DNA of 64,000 nucleotides, from assembly GCF_016863175.1 (NCBI RefSeq), contig NZ_BOOJ01000008.1, positions 204,991 through 268,990 of the forward strand. The letters run 5' to 3'. Shown piece after piece: positions 25,602 to 34,733 of the stretch. Numbering within the stretch: position 1 is the first letter of the stretch; each line of letters begins with the position of its first letter. Under the pieces are notes generated by a model. That model searched no databases, had not been told where the DNA came from, and saw nothing but the letters and a program-made list of their open reading frames with translations. Both the position numbers and the translations under genes were made by a program. The DNA comes from Paraplanobispora siamensis. GTDB lineage: Bacteria; Actinomycetota; Actinomycetes; Streptosporangiales; Streptosporangiaceae.

Positions 25602-27455
25602 ATGAGCGGTAGACAGGAAGAGCGGCGGCCGGGGGCCGGTCGCGTTCGTCCGGAGGGGCAACCGGAAGGGAAGAGAGTGACCGCGACCGCATCTGAACAC
25701 GTACCCGGCCAGGGTCCGGCAGCCGGACCCGGGGGCAGGGCATCGTGGAGCCTGCTGTTCGACTACGTCAGGCCGTACTGGCGCGTCCTGCTGGCCGGCG
25801 GGGCCCTCAGCCTGATCAGCTCACTGGCCGGGCTGGCGATGCCGCTGCTGGCCAAGTCGGTGGTCGACGCGTTCGGCCGGGACCAGTCCCTGGCCGGGCC
25901 GGTGCTCGCGCTGACGGCCGCCGTGGTGCTGGGCGCGGGCATCGGGGCGCTGGGCCGGTACATCCTGGAGCGCATGGGCGAGGGCATCGTGTTCTCGGCC
26001 CGGCGGAGCCTGGTGGGACGCATGATGAGGTTGCGCGTCTCCGAGGTGGACCGGCTCAAGCCGGGCGACCTGCTCTCCCGGGTGACCTCCGACACCACCC
26101 TGCTCCGCGCGGTGTTCACCGACGGGATCGTCGAGTCGGTCAGCTCGCTGTTCATGCTGGTGGGCGCGATCGTGATGATGGCGATCATGGACGGGGTCCT
26201 GCTCCTGGTCACCCTGGCGGTCCTCGTCGTGGTCGGCGGGCTCGTGGGCCTGGTCATGCCGCGCATCCAGCGGGCCTCGCTCAAGGCGCAGGAGGCGGTG
26301 GGCGAGATGGGCGCGGTGCTCGACCGGGTGCTGCAGGCCTTCCGCACGGTCAAGGCCAGCGGCGCCGAGGAGCGGGAGATCGCGTCGGTGGGCGCCGCGG
26401 CGCGCGAGGCCCGGGACCGGGGCGTCGCCGTCGCCTGGTTGTCCTCCATCGTGGGCATCTCCGCCTGGGTCTCCGCGCAGCTCGCCTTCGTGGCCGTGCT
26501 CGGCGTCGGCGGGGCGCGGGTCGCCTCCGGCGCGATGGAGGTCTCCGCGCTGATCGCCTTCCTGCTCTACCTGTTCTTCCTCGTCGCGCCGGTCGGCCAG
26601 CTGGTCTCGGGGTTCACCCAGGTGCAGGGCGGCCTGGCGGCGGTCAAGCGGATCCGGGAGATCGAGGACCTCCCGGCCGAGGAGACCGCCGGGCCGGTCC
26701 CCGCGCCCGGCACGGCCCCCGCGGGGGTGACGTTCGAGTCCGTGGGCTTCCGCTACGGCGACGACCGGCCCATGGTCCACCACGACGTCTCCTTCGCCGT
26801 CCCGGCCGGCGGCATGACCGCGCTCGTCGGCCCGTCCGGGGCGGGCAAGTCGACGGTGTTCGCGCTGCTGGAGCGCTTCTACGAGCAGCAGAGCGGGACG
26901 ATCACGTTCGACGGGCGCGACATCCGGCACTGGCCGCTGGCCGAGCTGCGCGCCGCCGTCGGCTACGTCGAGCAGGACGCGCCCGTGCTGGACGGCTCGC
27001 TCCGGGAGAACCTCCTGTTCGCCGCGCCCGACGTGCCCGAGGAGGAGGTGCGCCGGGTGCTCGCGCTGACCCGCCTGGAGGACCTGGTCGCCCGCCTCCC
27101 CGAGGGGCTGGACACCAAGGTCGGCCACCGCGGGGTCCTGCTGTCGGGCGGGGAGCGCCAGCGCGTCGCCATCGCCAGGGCGCTGCTGCGCCGGCCCCGG
27201 CTGCTCCTGCTGGACGAGGCCACCTCCCAGCTCGACGCGGTCAACGAGCTGCGGCTGCGCGAGGTCATCGCGGAGGTGGCCAGGGAGACGACCGTGCTGG
27301 TGATCGCGCACAGGCTGTCCACGGTGACCGGCGCCGACCGGATCGTGGTGATGGAGGCGGGCCGGGTCAGGGCCGTGGGCACCCACGACGAGCTCCTCGA
27401 CGGCGACGACCTCTACCGCGAGCTCGCCGCCACCCAGTTCCTCCTGCCGACATAG
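25602..27455 (+). CDS. ABC exporter, fused membrane and ATPase domains
   Basis: 617 aa from ATG 25602 with GGAGAAGG just upstream; GTG near 25677 is an alternative. Six membrane helices span about residues 55-330. The NBD follows with Walker A GPSGAGKST, the signature LLSGGERQRVAIARAL, Walker B LLLLDEATSQLD and H-loop IAHRLST. This is a half-size exporter that works as a homodimer, as in multidrug or lipid exporters. It stands alone behind a tightly operator-controlled promoter, suggesting induction by a toxic compound. Substrate unknown. Confidence 0.95.
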   Translation: MSGRQEERRPGAGRVRPEGQPEGKRVTATASEHVPGQGPAAGPGGRASWSLLFDYVRPYWRVLLAGGALSLISSLAGLAMPLLAKSVVDAFGRDQSLAGPVLALTAAVVLGAGIGALGRYILERMGEGIVFSARRSLVGRMMRLRVSEVDRLKPGDLLSRVTSDTTLLRAVFTDGIVESVSSLFMLVGAIVMMAIMDGVLLLVTLAVLVVVGGLVGLVMPRIQRASLKAQEAVGEMGAVLDRVLQAFRTVKASGAEEREIASVGAAAREARDRGVAVAWLSSIVGISAWVSAQLAFVAVLGVGGARVASGAMEVSALIAFLLYLFFLVAPVGQLVSGFTQVQGGLAAVKRIREIEDLPAEETAGPVPAPGTAPAGVTFESVGFRYGDDRPMVHHDVSFAVPAGGMTALVGPSGAGKSTVFALLERFYEQQSGTITFDGRDIRHWPLAELRAAVGYVEQDAPVLDGSLRENLLFAAPDVPEEEVRRVLALTRLEDLVARLPEGLDTKVGHRGVLLSGGERQRVAIARALLRRPRLLLLDEATSQLDAVNELRLREVIAEVARETTVLVIAHRLSTVTGADRIVVMEAGRVRAVGTHDELLDGDDLYRELAATQFLLPT

Positions 27456-27671
27456 ACGCCGTGCGACCGTCCGCTCCGTAGACTCCTGGCAAATTCCTGG
27501 GGCCGTTACGGGGCGGTTCGGGCAAGACGGTCCGGCGGCCCGGTTGACCGTGGGGGAAACCGGGAACCCCCGCTCTGCGAAGCCTCTCCTTCGCGCCGGA
27601 GCGCCCGTGGCGCGCTCACCGGTCCACCGCCGGTCCCGTTCGTGCGGAGCGCGGCCGGGACGGGGACCGCA

Positions 27672-27710
27672 GGAGGGGCATCCCGGCGACCGTTCCGGGA
27701 TGCCCCCTCC
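27672..27710. terminator. Strong hairpin between ABC exporter and hutU
   Basis: GGAGGGGCATCCCGG, an 8-nt loop, then CCGGGATGCCCC-C-TCC: a 15-bp stem with one bulge. It lies 216 bp after the exporter and 33 bp before the hutU operator. It likely insulates the hut promoter. The rest of the 27456-27778 gap holds a TTGACC -35-like element at 27715 and the hut operator; no gene is seen. Confidence 0.65.
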
Positions 27711-27742
27711 CGGGTTGACCTGTGGCCTCCGAGTGACAAATA

Positions 27743-27758
27743 TGAATGCGTTCATTCA
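27743..27758 (+). promoter_or_regulatory. hut operator upstream of hutU
   Basis: TGAATG-CGTT-CATTCA, a perfect 6-bp-arm dyad. The same dyad, with a different 4-bp centre, lies before the M20-hutF-hutI block at 35445-35460. The site is 20 bp upstream of the hutU start, so a bound repressor would block transcription. RpiR-family regulators often use GAAT...ATTC dyads, and an RpiR gene follows hutU. Confidence 0.75.
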
Positions 27759-27778
27759 GGACGATGGGGAGGCCATTC

Positions 27779-29434
27779 ATGACCGGCAGCCGGACCGTCC
27801 GCGCGCCGCGCGGCACCACGCTCACCGCCAAGGGCTGGCCGCAGGAGGCCGCGCTCCGCATGATCCAGAACAACCTGGACCCCGAGGTGGCCGAGCATCC
27901 GGAGCAACTCGTCGTCTACGGGGGTTCGGGCAGGGCGGCCCGAGACTGGCGCTCGTTCGACGCGATCACCCGCACGCTGACGACCCTGGAGGGCGACGAG
28001 ACGCTGCTGGTGCAGTCCGGCCGCCCGGTCGGCGTCTTCCGCACCCACGAGTGGGCGCCCCGCGTGCTCATCGCCAACTCCAACCTGGTCCCCGACTGGG
28101 CGGACTGGGAGGAGTTCCGCCGCCTGGAGGCCGCCGGCCTGACCATGTACGGGCAGATGACCGCGGGCTCGTGGATCTACATCGGCACCCAGGGCATCCT
28201 CCAGGGCACCTACGAGACCTTCGCCGCCGTGGCCGCCAAGCGTTTCGGCGGCTCGCTCTCCGGCACGATCACGCTGACCGCCGGGCTCGGCGGCATGGGC
28301 GGCGCCCAGCCGCTGGCCGTGACCATGAACGGCGGCGTGGCGATCTGCGTCGACTGCGACCCGCGCAGCATCGAACGGCGCATCGAGCACCGCTACCTCG
28401 ACGTGCGGGCCGCCGACCTCGACGAGGCGCTGCGCCTGGCCTACGAGGCGCGCGACGCCCGCCGCCCGCTGAGCATCGGGGTCGAGGCCAACGCGGCCGA
28501 GGCGGTGCCCGAGCTGCTGCGCCGCGGTGCCGAGATCGACATCGTCACCGACCAGACCTCGGCCCACGACCCGCTGATGTACCTGCCGCTGGGCGTCTCC
28601 TTCGCAGACATGGCCGCCGAGCGCGACAAGGACCCGGCCGGGTTCACCGCGAAGGCGCGCGAGTCCATGGCCAGGCACGTGGAGGCGATGGTCGGCTTCC
28701 AGGACGCCGGCGCCGAGGTCTTCGACTACGGCAACTCGATCCGGGGCGAGGCCAAGCTCGCCGGATACGCCCGAGCGTTCGACTTCCCCGGCTTCGTGCC
28801 CGCCTACATCCGCCCGCTGTTCTGCGAGGGCAAGGGCCCCTTCCGCTGGGCCGCGCTGTCGGGCGACCCCGCCGACATCGCCGCCACCGACCGGGCCATC
28901 CTGGAGCTGTTCCCCGACAACGAGCCGCTGGCCCGGTGGATCCGGATGGCCGGGGAGAGGGTCCACTTCCAGGGCCTGCCCGCCCGCATCTGCTGGCTCG
29001 GGTACGGCGAGCGCCACCTGGCCGGCGAGCGGTTCAACGACATGGTCGCCTCCGGGGAGATCCAGGCGCCGGTGGTCATCGGCCGCGACCACCTCGACTG
29101 CGGCTCCGTCGCGAGCCCGTACCGCGAGACCGAGGGCATGCTCGACGGCTCCGACGCCATCGCCGACTGGCCGCTGCTGAACGCGATGCTCAACGTGGCC
29201 TCCGGCGCCGCCTGGGTCTCCATCCACCACGGCGGCGGGGTCGGCATCGGCCGGTCCATCCACGCCGGGCAGGTGACCGTGGCCGACGGCACCGCGCTGG
29301 CCGCCGAGAAGCTCAACCGGGTCCTGACCAACGACCCCGGCACCGGCGTGATCCGCCACGTCGACGCCGGATACGACGAGGCCGTCGCCGTCGCCGAGGA
29401 GCGTGAGGTCCGCGTCCCGATGCGCGAATCCTGA
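27779..29434 (+). CDS. hutU: Urocanate hydratase
   Basis: 551 aa, family-typical length. The N-terminal [19 protein letters not shown] and [11 protein letters not shown] motifs and the NAD-binding [13 protein letters not shown] stretch (about residues 175-190) are characteristic. The C-terminal [12 protein letters not shown] and [16 protein letters not shown] are also present. It hydrates urocanate to imidazolonepropionate with tightly bound NAD. ATG 27779 has GGGGAGG 7 nt upstream. It is the second step of histidine breakdown; hutH is not in the window. Confidence 0.98.
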   Translation: MTGSRTVRAPRGTTLTAKGWPQEAALRMIQNNLDPEVAEHPEQLVVYGGSGRAARDWRSFDAITRTLTTLEGDETLLVQSGRPVGVFRTHEWAPRVLIANSNLVPDWADWEEFRRLEAAGLTMYGQMTAGSWIYIGTQGILQGTYETFAAVAAKRFGGSLSGTITLTAGLGGMGGAQPLAVTMNGGVAICVDCDPRSIERRIEHRYLDVRAADLDEALRLAYEARDARRPLSIGVEANAAEAVPELLRRGAEIDIVTDQTSAHDPLMYLPLGVSFADMAAERDKDPAGFTAKARESMARHVEAMVGFQDAGAEVFDYGNSIRGEAKLAGYARAFDFPGFVPAYIRPLFCEGKGPFRWAALSGDPADIAATDRAILELFPDNEPLARWIRMAGERVHFQGLPARICWLGYGERHLAGERFNDMVASGEIQAPVVIGRDHLDCGSVASPYRETEGMLDGSDAIADWPLLNAMLNVASGAAWVSIHHGGGVGIGRSIHAGQVTVADGTALAAEKLNRVLTNDPGTGVIRHVDAGYDEAVAVAEEREVRVPMRES

Positions 29435-29554
29435 CCTGCCGCGCTCCGATAAGTGAGATGGGGGACCGCCGAGGTCGGCGCTTGGGTACGGTGAGGCATC
29501 CTCCGCCTCCCCCGGCGGGGAATGATCACGGGCGGCGGATCGGTTGGAGGGGAC

Positions 29555-30370
29555 GTGGGCGACGGACTCGACCGGCTTCTGGAAGGTCGCCGGCTCTCGC
29601 CGGTGCAGCGGCGGATCGCGCGTTACCTGGACGACCACCTCGACGAGGCGATCTTCCTGTCGAGTGTGGAGCTGGCCGAGCGGGCCGGGGTGAGCCAGCC
29701 GTCGGTGACCAGGTTCGCGATGGTCCTGGGCTTCGCCGGATACCCGGAGCTGCGCCAGGCGCTGCGGCCCCTGGTCGTCGGCGGCCAGGACCCGTCGCGG
29801 GCCAACGACCTGCAGACCGCGATCGACGTGGAGATCGGCAACCTCCGGGCGGTGCGGGAGGGGCTGGCCGACGCCTCGGGCGTCACGGAGCTGGGCGCCG
29901 CGCTGGCCGCCTGCGAGCCGCTGCCGGTGCTGGGCCTGCGGGTCTCCAGCGGGCTGGCCACGACCTTCGCCTACTACGCCCGCCGGATCCACCCGGACGT
30001 GCGGCTGCTGACCCACGGCGGCTCCGAGCTGGCCGACGGCCTGCACGCCGCCCGCCGGGCCGGAGCCGGCTGGCTGCTCGCGGTGGTCCTGCCCCGCTAT
30101 CCGGCCGAGGCCGTGCAGGCCCTCAAGGACGCCCAGGGGCTGGGCCTGCGCACCGCGGTGATCACCGACCGGCGGGACGTGCCGTTCGACGCGGACGTGG
30201 TCCTGGACGCCCCGGTCGGCGAGCGGCTGGTGTTCGACTCGCACGCGGCGCCGCTCGCCCTGGCCATGGTGCTGGTGGAGGCCATGGCGGACGCGGCGCC
30301 GCTGCGCACGCAGGCCCGGCTGGAGGAGTACGAGCGGATGACCGACCAGGCGGGCGTCTTCACCTGCTGA
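29555..30370 (+). CDS. RpiR/MurR family regulator, candidate regulator of hut genes
   Basis: 271 aa from GTG 29555, chosen because GGAGG is 4 nt upstream. The N-terminal HTH_6 domain has ELAERAGVSQPSVTRFAMVLGFAGYPELR (about residues 45-75; key residues S-V-T-R-F). A C-terminal SIS sugar-isomerase fold (about 110-250) would bind a small effector, plausibly a histidine breakdown intermediate. It lies 120 bp behind hutU on the same strand. The dyad TGAATG-N4-CATTCA before both hut blocks has the form expected for this family. Confidence 0.88.
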   Translation: MGDGLDRLLEGRRLSPVQRRIARYLDDHLDEAIFLSSVELAERAGVSQPSVTRFAMVLGFAGYPELRQALRPLVVGGQDPSRANDLQTAIDVEIGNLRAVREGLADASGVTELGAALAACEPLPVLGLRVSSGLATTFAYYARRIHPDVRLLTHGGSELADGLHAARRAGAGWLLAVVLPRYPAEAVQALKDAQGLGLRTAVITDRRDVPFDADVVLDAPVGERLVFDSHAAPLALAMVLVEAMADAAPLRTQARLEEYERMTDQAGVFTC

Positions 30371-30534
30371 GCGGGTGCTGAGGCCCTGCATCGGAACGCC
30401 CCGGCGAAAAGGGCTCCCGGTGAGCTTCCCGCTCTCTCCCGGAGAGCCGCCGTCCTGACCGGACGCCGGTTTCGGCGATCGATCACGGGATTCAAGCGGG
30501 ACTCGTTCGCCGGAGCGGCATCACCGGGGTGGCG

Positions 30535-31941
30535 TCATTGGGGCAGGGATGCGGCGAAGCGGGCGCCGGGCTCGACGGCTCCGACGTCTTGCGGGTGGAC
30601 GACCTGGGCGGTGGGGAAGGCGCCGGTGGCCGTGCCCGGCAGCACCGTCAGCATGCCGCGCCCGGTGTTCTTGCCCGGTGCGCCGACCAGCAGCTCGCCC
30701 TTGCCGTCGCCGGTGACATCCAGGATGGAGACCGCCTCGCCGAAACGGTCGCCGGCTGCGGATTGTTCGGGCACCGGGTCGGCGGCCGGGTCGGCGTTGT
30801 CACCGTCTTGGCTGATGAGCCGCACGCCGGCGGGCTGCGGCCCGGATTTCGAGCCGGGCACCAGGGCGACCAGACCGGCCTGGTCGTGGCCGGAGACGGG
30901 GGTCGCCGGAGCGCCGATGGCGATCTCGGCGGCGCCGTCGCCGTTGACATCGCCCACAGCCACCTTCATCCAGTCGCTTGGCAGGCCAGCCAGCCAGGAC
31001 AGATTCCGTGCGGTGTAGCCGGGATAAGCCATGCCGGCGCCGTAGCGGGAGCCGTAGAAGACGTTGACGGTGCCGGTGCTGGGCGTGACCATGACCACGT
31101 CGTCGTAGCCGTCACCGTTGACGTTGCCGATGGCCAGCTTGGAGTCCCGCTTGGGGCAGGCCTGGGCGGTGGGAGCAGTCGAGCCGCAGGCGGCCGGTGA
31201 GCCCATCACGTACGGCGTGGCCGAGGGGTTGCGGATGTCACCGATGTACCACAGGTAGTACTCGTCGCCGCCCAGGTTGGCGACGGTCACCATCTCCAGC
31301 AGATCATCACCGTTGAGCAGGCCAGTAGCTGCGGAGGAGACATAGGGCTGCCGGCCGGACACGAATTCGGCCTGCTCGTGGGGCCCACCGTTGTACCAGC
31401 CGCCGAGGCGGGCGTTGTAGCCGCTCTTCCAGGCGGCAACGATGTCGATCTTGGGGTCGCTGTCGGCCCGGCCGGCCTTCAACCCGTCCAGGTAGGGTGC
31501 GGTTGCGATGAGGTGCCGCGCCACGATGCCTTCCGATTTCCAGGTGTGGATCTGGACGTCGTGGTGGCCGGTGGAGATCAGATCCTGGCGGCCGTCGCCG
31601 TCGAGGTCGGCGGCGCTCAGTTCGTTGCCCCACTGCTCGCAGTACAGCACTCCGCCCCAGCGGGTGGTGCCGGTGTTGCACTGCGGCGCGGGCCGGAAGT
31701 TCTCATGTCCACCGAGCCCGTTCGGGCCGCCGTACAGCACCGTCACCAGTCCGGAATTGGCGCTGCCTTGAGCGCCGGGATAGGACGGGCTGCCCACGGC
31801 CAGGTCGTTGTAGCCGTCGCCGTTGAAATCGGTGTTCTTGACCGAAGGAGCCGCCTGCGCGCCGGCCGGGGCGGCGGCCGGAAGGGTCAGGGCCGTGCTC
31901 AGCGCGAGGACGAGCGCCGCCCGGGTGGCTGTCATGTGCAT
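30535..31941 (-). CDS. Secreted FG-GAP/VCBS repeat protein (integrin-alpha-like propeller)
   Basis: 468 aa. A Sec signal peptide (about residues 1-30) precedes at least six FG-GAP type repeats with calcium loops such as DFNGDGYNDLAVG, DLDGDGRQDLIST, NVNGDGYDDVVMV, DVNGDGAAEIAIGAP and DVTGDGKGELLVGAP. Together these should form a seven-bladed beta-propeller. The D-x-N/D-x-D-G spacing is intact in most repeats, so calcium is likely bound. No catalytic domain is attached. It is unrelated to histidine breakdown and lies among the genes that split the hut cluster. GC content is slightly lower than its surroundings. Confidence 0.88.
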   Translation of the reverse strand: MHMTATRAALVLALSTALTLPAAAPAGAQAAPSVKNTDFNGDGYNDLAVGSPSYPGAQGSANSGLVTVLYGGPNGLGGHENFRPAPQCNTGTTRWGGVLYCEQWGNELSAADLDGDGRQDLISTGHHDVQIHTWKSEGIVARHLIATAPYLDGLKAGRADSDPKIDIVAAWKSGYNARLGGWYNGGPHEQAEFVSGRQPYVSSAATGLLNGDDLLEMVTVANLGGDEYYLWYIGDIRNPSATPYVMGSPAACGSTAPTAQACPKRDSKLAIGNVNGDGYDDVVMVTPSTGTVNVFYGSRYGAGMAYPGYTARNLSWLAGLPSDWMKVAVGDVNGDGAAEIAIGAPATPVSGHDQAGLVALVPGSKSGPQPAGVRLISQDGDNADPAADPVPEQSAAGDRFGEAVSILDVTGDGKGELLVGAPGKNTGRGMLTVLPGTATGAFPTAQVVHPQDVGAVEPGARFAASLPQ

Positions 31942-32190
31942 GCTCGCATGATCGCGGCGGCCTCTTGTGATCGACTTGCGGCTGACCGCAGACGCTGATC
32001 AGCGACATCCCCGGCGGCGGTGAGCCGGTCATCGATCCTGGCCTGCAGTGCGGTCGCGAAGGGTGTCGAGGTCGTTGGTCGCATCTCGATCCTCGGCACC
32101 CTTCGCCGCTTCCGCTCCGGCGTGGCGGTCAGCCTCGTCTGTCGGCACGCACCGCCGTACCGCTCTCCTGTTCAGGACTTGCTTGCGTCC
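31942..32190. other. Intergenic region before mini insertion element
   Basis: No gene is supported. A short minus-strand reading frame (32029-32238) encodes a charged peptide with no recognisable motif and runs into the mini element at its 5' end; it may be a decayed remnant. The bases are less GC-rich than adjoining genes. Confidence 0.4.
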
Positions 32191-32260
32191 AGGGTGTGTC
32201 TCTTGGATCTTTGCCGTCCGGGCGACCGCAGTGGGCAAGAGGATTCGAGAAACACGCCCT
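32191..32260. mobile_element. 70-bp MITE-like element or insertion-sequence remnant
   Basis: The ends are inverted repeats: AGGGTGTGTCTCTTGGATC on the left, and on the right, read outward on the other strand, AGGGCGTGTTTCTCGAATCC. They match at most positions, and the similarity continues inward (TTGCC on both). Ends of this wording occur in actinomycete IS5-group elements (from memory). There is no transposase. The right end supplies the last bases of the stop codon of the neighbouring ABC permease. Confidence 0.6.
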
Positions 32261-33008
32261 AGCCCGCCAGTTTGCGCAGGGAGCGGACCGACCAGGTCAG
32301 GGCGAGCACGCCCAGGACCAGGAAGATGCCGAAGGCGATCGGGATGTCACTGTCGGAGAAGTCGCCGGCGAACAGGGCGCGGCCCGCCTCGACGGCGTAG
32401 TAGAGCGGGTTGAACTTGGCCACCGTCTGCATCCAGTCGGGGGCGAGCGACATCGGCAGCATCAGGCCGGACAGCAGCATCAGCGGGAGCAGGAAGAACT
32501 GCACGATCTGCGACATGCCGTTCTCGTCGCGCACCGCCAGCGCCAGGCCGTACGACAGGTTGGCGGCGAACAGGCCGGTCACCGCCATGAGCAGCAACAT
32601 CAGGCCCATCGCGGCCAGGCTGATCCGCAGGCCCATCAGCGCGGCCACGCCCAGCACCAGGAGTGACTGCAGGACCAGCATGAGCATGTCCTTCACCACC
32701 CGGCCGAGAATGATCGCGGGCCGCCAGGCCTGGCTGACCGCGAGCCGCTCCAGCACCCCGTTCCGGGTCTCGTTGATCATGCCGAAACCGGCGAACATCG
32801 AACCGAACAGCGCGATCATCACCAGCGCCGCCGGAGTGAACACGATCAGTGCCTCGGTCAGCTCCCCGTTCGGGGTGATGCTGGTCAGCAGCGGGGCGAA
32901 CAGCAGCAGATACAGGACGGGCTGCATGATGCCGATGATCGGCCATGCCAGGTTGCGGCGCATGACGCCGAGCTCGTAGCCCGTGAACAGCAAGGTGTGT
33001 CGAAGCAT
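32259..33008 (-). CDS. ABC-2 type permease (DrrB-like)
   Basis: 249 aa, six hydrophobic segments. The segment ALFGSMFAGFGMINETRNGVLERL (key residues F-G-M-I-x-E) is the ABC-2 signature region typical of DrrB and related drug-export permeases. It forms an operon with the upstream ATPase gene (27-bp gap) and the PadR gene. The stop codon overlaps the terminal repeat of a 70-bp mobile remnant, so the extreme C-terminus could have been altered by insertion, although the length is near normal. Confidence 0.92.
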   Translation of the reverse strand: MLRHTLLFTGYELGVMRRNLAWPIIGIMQPVLYLLLFAPLLTSITPNGELTEALIVFTPAALVMIALFGSMFAGFGMINETRNGVLERLAVSQAWRPAIILGRVVKDMLMLVLQSLLVLGVAALMGLRISLAAMGLMLLLMAVTGLFAANLSYGLALAVRDENGMSQIVQFFLLPLMLLSGLMLPMSLAPDWMQTVAKFNPLYYAVEAGRALFAGDFSDSDIPIAFGIFLVLGVLALTWSVRSLRKLAG

Positions 33009-33035
33009 GGGGGGAGTCCTCGGGAGGGTGTCGGG

Positions 33036-34025
33036 TCAGGCGGCGTCGCGCAGGGAGCGGCCGGTGTGCTTGAGGAAGACGTCGTCGAGCGTGGCCCGGT
33101 CGAGCGAGATGGAGCGGATGGCCAGGTTCTCGGCCTCCAGCGCGCGCAGCAGCGTGGGCAGGCCGTGCTCGCCGTCGTCGAGGTAGGCGCGCAGGGAGTC
33201 GCCCTCCACCTGGGTCTCCTTGATGTACGGCTGCGCCGCCAGGACCTTCCGCGCGCCGTCCAGGTCGTCGAGCCGGAGCGTGACGACGTCGCCCGCGAGC
33301 TCCTTCTTGAGCTTCTCCGGGGTGCCCTCGGCGACGATCTCGCCGTGGTCGACGATGACCAGCCGGTCGCACAGCGCGTCGGCCTCGTCCAGGTAGTGGG
33401 TGGTCAGCAGGACGCTGGTGCCCTGGTCGCGCAGGGCGCGGATCTCGTCCCAGAGGTTGGCCCGGTTCTGCGGGTCGAGGCCGGTGGTGGGCTCGTCCAG
33501 GAAGACCAGGGGCGGCCGGTTCACCAGCCCGATGGCCAGCGAGAAGCGCCGCTTCTGGCCGCCGGAGAGGGTCTTGACCGGGCGGTCGGCGATCTCGCTC
33601 AGGCTGAAGGCGGCGAACAGCTCCTCCGCGCGGGCCAGGGCCTCCTTCCGGGACATCCCGGCGATCCGGCCCGCCAGGACAAGGCTCTCCCGGCCCGGGG
33701 CGTTGTCGTCCACGCCGCCGGCCTGGCCGACGTAGCCGATCTTCTCGCGGACCTTGGCGGCCTCCTTCACCACGTCGAACCCGGCCACTCTGGCCGTGCC
33801 CGAGGTGGGGATGGTGAAGGTGGCCAGCATCCGGACCGTGGTGGTCTTGCCGGCGCCGTTCGGGCCGAGGCAGGCGAAGATCTCGCCCTCGTCGACGGCC
33901 AGGTCGATGCCCCGGACTGCCTCGACCTCCTCGGTCTTGCCCCTTCCCCGTTTGGCGATGAATGTCTTGCGCAGGTCGTGCGCCTCGATGATCACGTTTT
34001 CTCCGTTCGTCGGGATGTCGAGCAT
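33036..34025 (-). CDS. ABC transporter ATP-binding protein (DrrA-like)
   Basis: 329 aa from ATG 34025, with GGGAGGG 5 nt upstream. Walker A is GPNGAGKTTT, the signature is LSGGQKRRFSLAIGL, and Walker B is PLVFLDEPTTGLDP. The C-terminal about 100-residue extension (ending in DDVFLKHTGRSL) is the typical DrrA/DUF4162 domain. With the DrrB-like permease it should form an exporter of a drug or lipid. The PadR gene 71 bp upstream on the same strand probably controls it. Confidence 0.94.
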   Translation of the reverse strand: MLDIPTNGENVIIEAHDLRKTFIAKRGRGKTEEVEAVRGIDLAVDEGEIFACLGPNGAGKTTTVRMLATFTIPTSGTARVAGFDVVKEAAKVREKIGYVGQAGGVDDNAPGRESLVLAGRIAGMSRKEALARAEELFAAFSLSEIADRPVKTLSGGQKRRFSLAIGLVNRPPLVFLDEPTTGLDPQNRANLWDEIRALRDQGTSVLLTTHYLDEADALCDRLVIVDHGEIVAEGTPEKLKKELAGDVVTLRLDDLDGARKVLAAQPYIKETQVEGDSLRAYLDDGEHGLPTLLRALEAENLAIRSISLDRATLDDVFLKHTGRSLRDAA

Positions 34026-34096
34026 GAACCCTCCCGTCGTGGGAGGGGCAACAGGTTTTCGCGGTGCGGCTTCCTCCCGGGAAGGCCGCGGGGCGG

Positions 34097-34627
34097 CTAG
34101 GGCAGCTCGCCGTTCTTGACCCTGCCGACGCTCTCCTCGATCCAGGTGAGCTGGGCCTGGAGCTGGGCGGCGTGCAGGCGCAGGGTCTCGCTGATGTGCC
34201 GCGGGGCTCCGTAGGCGCTCTTGGCGGGGATCGCCCGTTCGAGCATCGCCAGGGAGGCCCGCAGCTGCTCCGCCCTGCCCTCCATCGCGGCGGTCAGGTC
34301 GGCGGGGGAGAGCCGGTCCATGAAGGTCAGCGCGACCTGGAAGGGGTCCACGATCGGCCGGACCTCCCACCAGTGCCGCATCAGCTGCATCATGAACTCG
34401 GCCCGGCCTGCCTCGGTGATCTCGTACACGGTCTTCCCGCCCCTGCCCTCCTCCACGCGGTGCAGCAGGCCCTCGTCGGCCATCTTGGACAGTCCGTGGT
34501 AGATCGAGCCGTAGGCCACGTTGGCCCACCCGTCGGCACCCCACGTCTCAAGGCGGCGCCGTACCTCGTAGCCGTGCAGAGGACCGTCGAGCAGCACACC
34601 GAGAAGGAGAACACGCGTAGATGACAT
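34097..34627 (-). CDS. PadR family regulator of DrrAB-type exporter
   Basis: 176 aa from ATG 34627. The PadR winged helix is clear (LLLGVLLDGPLHGYEVRRRL; SIYHGLSKMADEGLL), followed by the Vir_Act-alpha-4 helical tail. It is the first gene of the operon padR-drrA-drrB, an arrangement known for PadR proteins that sense the exported drug. The start codon lies inside an AT-rich dyad at 34626-34643, implying autorepression. A TTG 6 bp earlier is less likely. Confidence 0.92.
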   Translation of the reverse strand: MSSTRVLLLGVLLDGPLHGYEVRRRLETWGADGWANVAYGSIYHGLSKMADEGLLHRVEEGRGGKTVYEITEAGRAEFMMQLMRHWWEVRPIVDPFQVALTFMDRLSPADLTAAMEGRAEQLRASLAMLERAIPAKSAYGAPRHISETLRLHAAQLQAQLTWIEESVGRVKNGELP

Positions 34628-34643
34628 ATGCAAGTTTGTATAT
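34626..34643 (-). promoter_or_regulatory. AT-rich PadR operator overlapping start codon
   Basis: ATATGCAA-GT-TTGTATAT is a dyad with 7 of 8 matching arm positions, in a strikingly AT-rich 30-bp island of an otherwise GC-rich region. It includes the ATG of the PadR gene and TATACA, which could act as a -10 for a leaderless transcript. Confidence 0.6.
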
Positions 34644-34733
34644 AAATTTTAATACGCGGTCAAAACCTCCGCGGGCGCGCCGTCACCGGGGGCCACGGGT
34701 GGGAGCGTTCCGTGACCTCGTAGGATTGCCGCC

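Noticed and set aside
32029..32238. Small minus-strand frame (69 residues) before the mini element
   Set aside because: Starts inside the mobile remnant, no ribosome site and no recognisable domain; kept only as a note in the intergenic entry.
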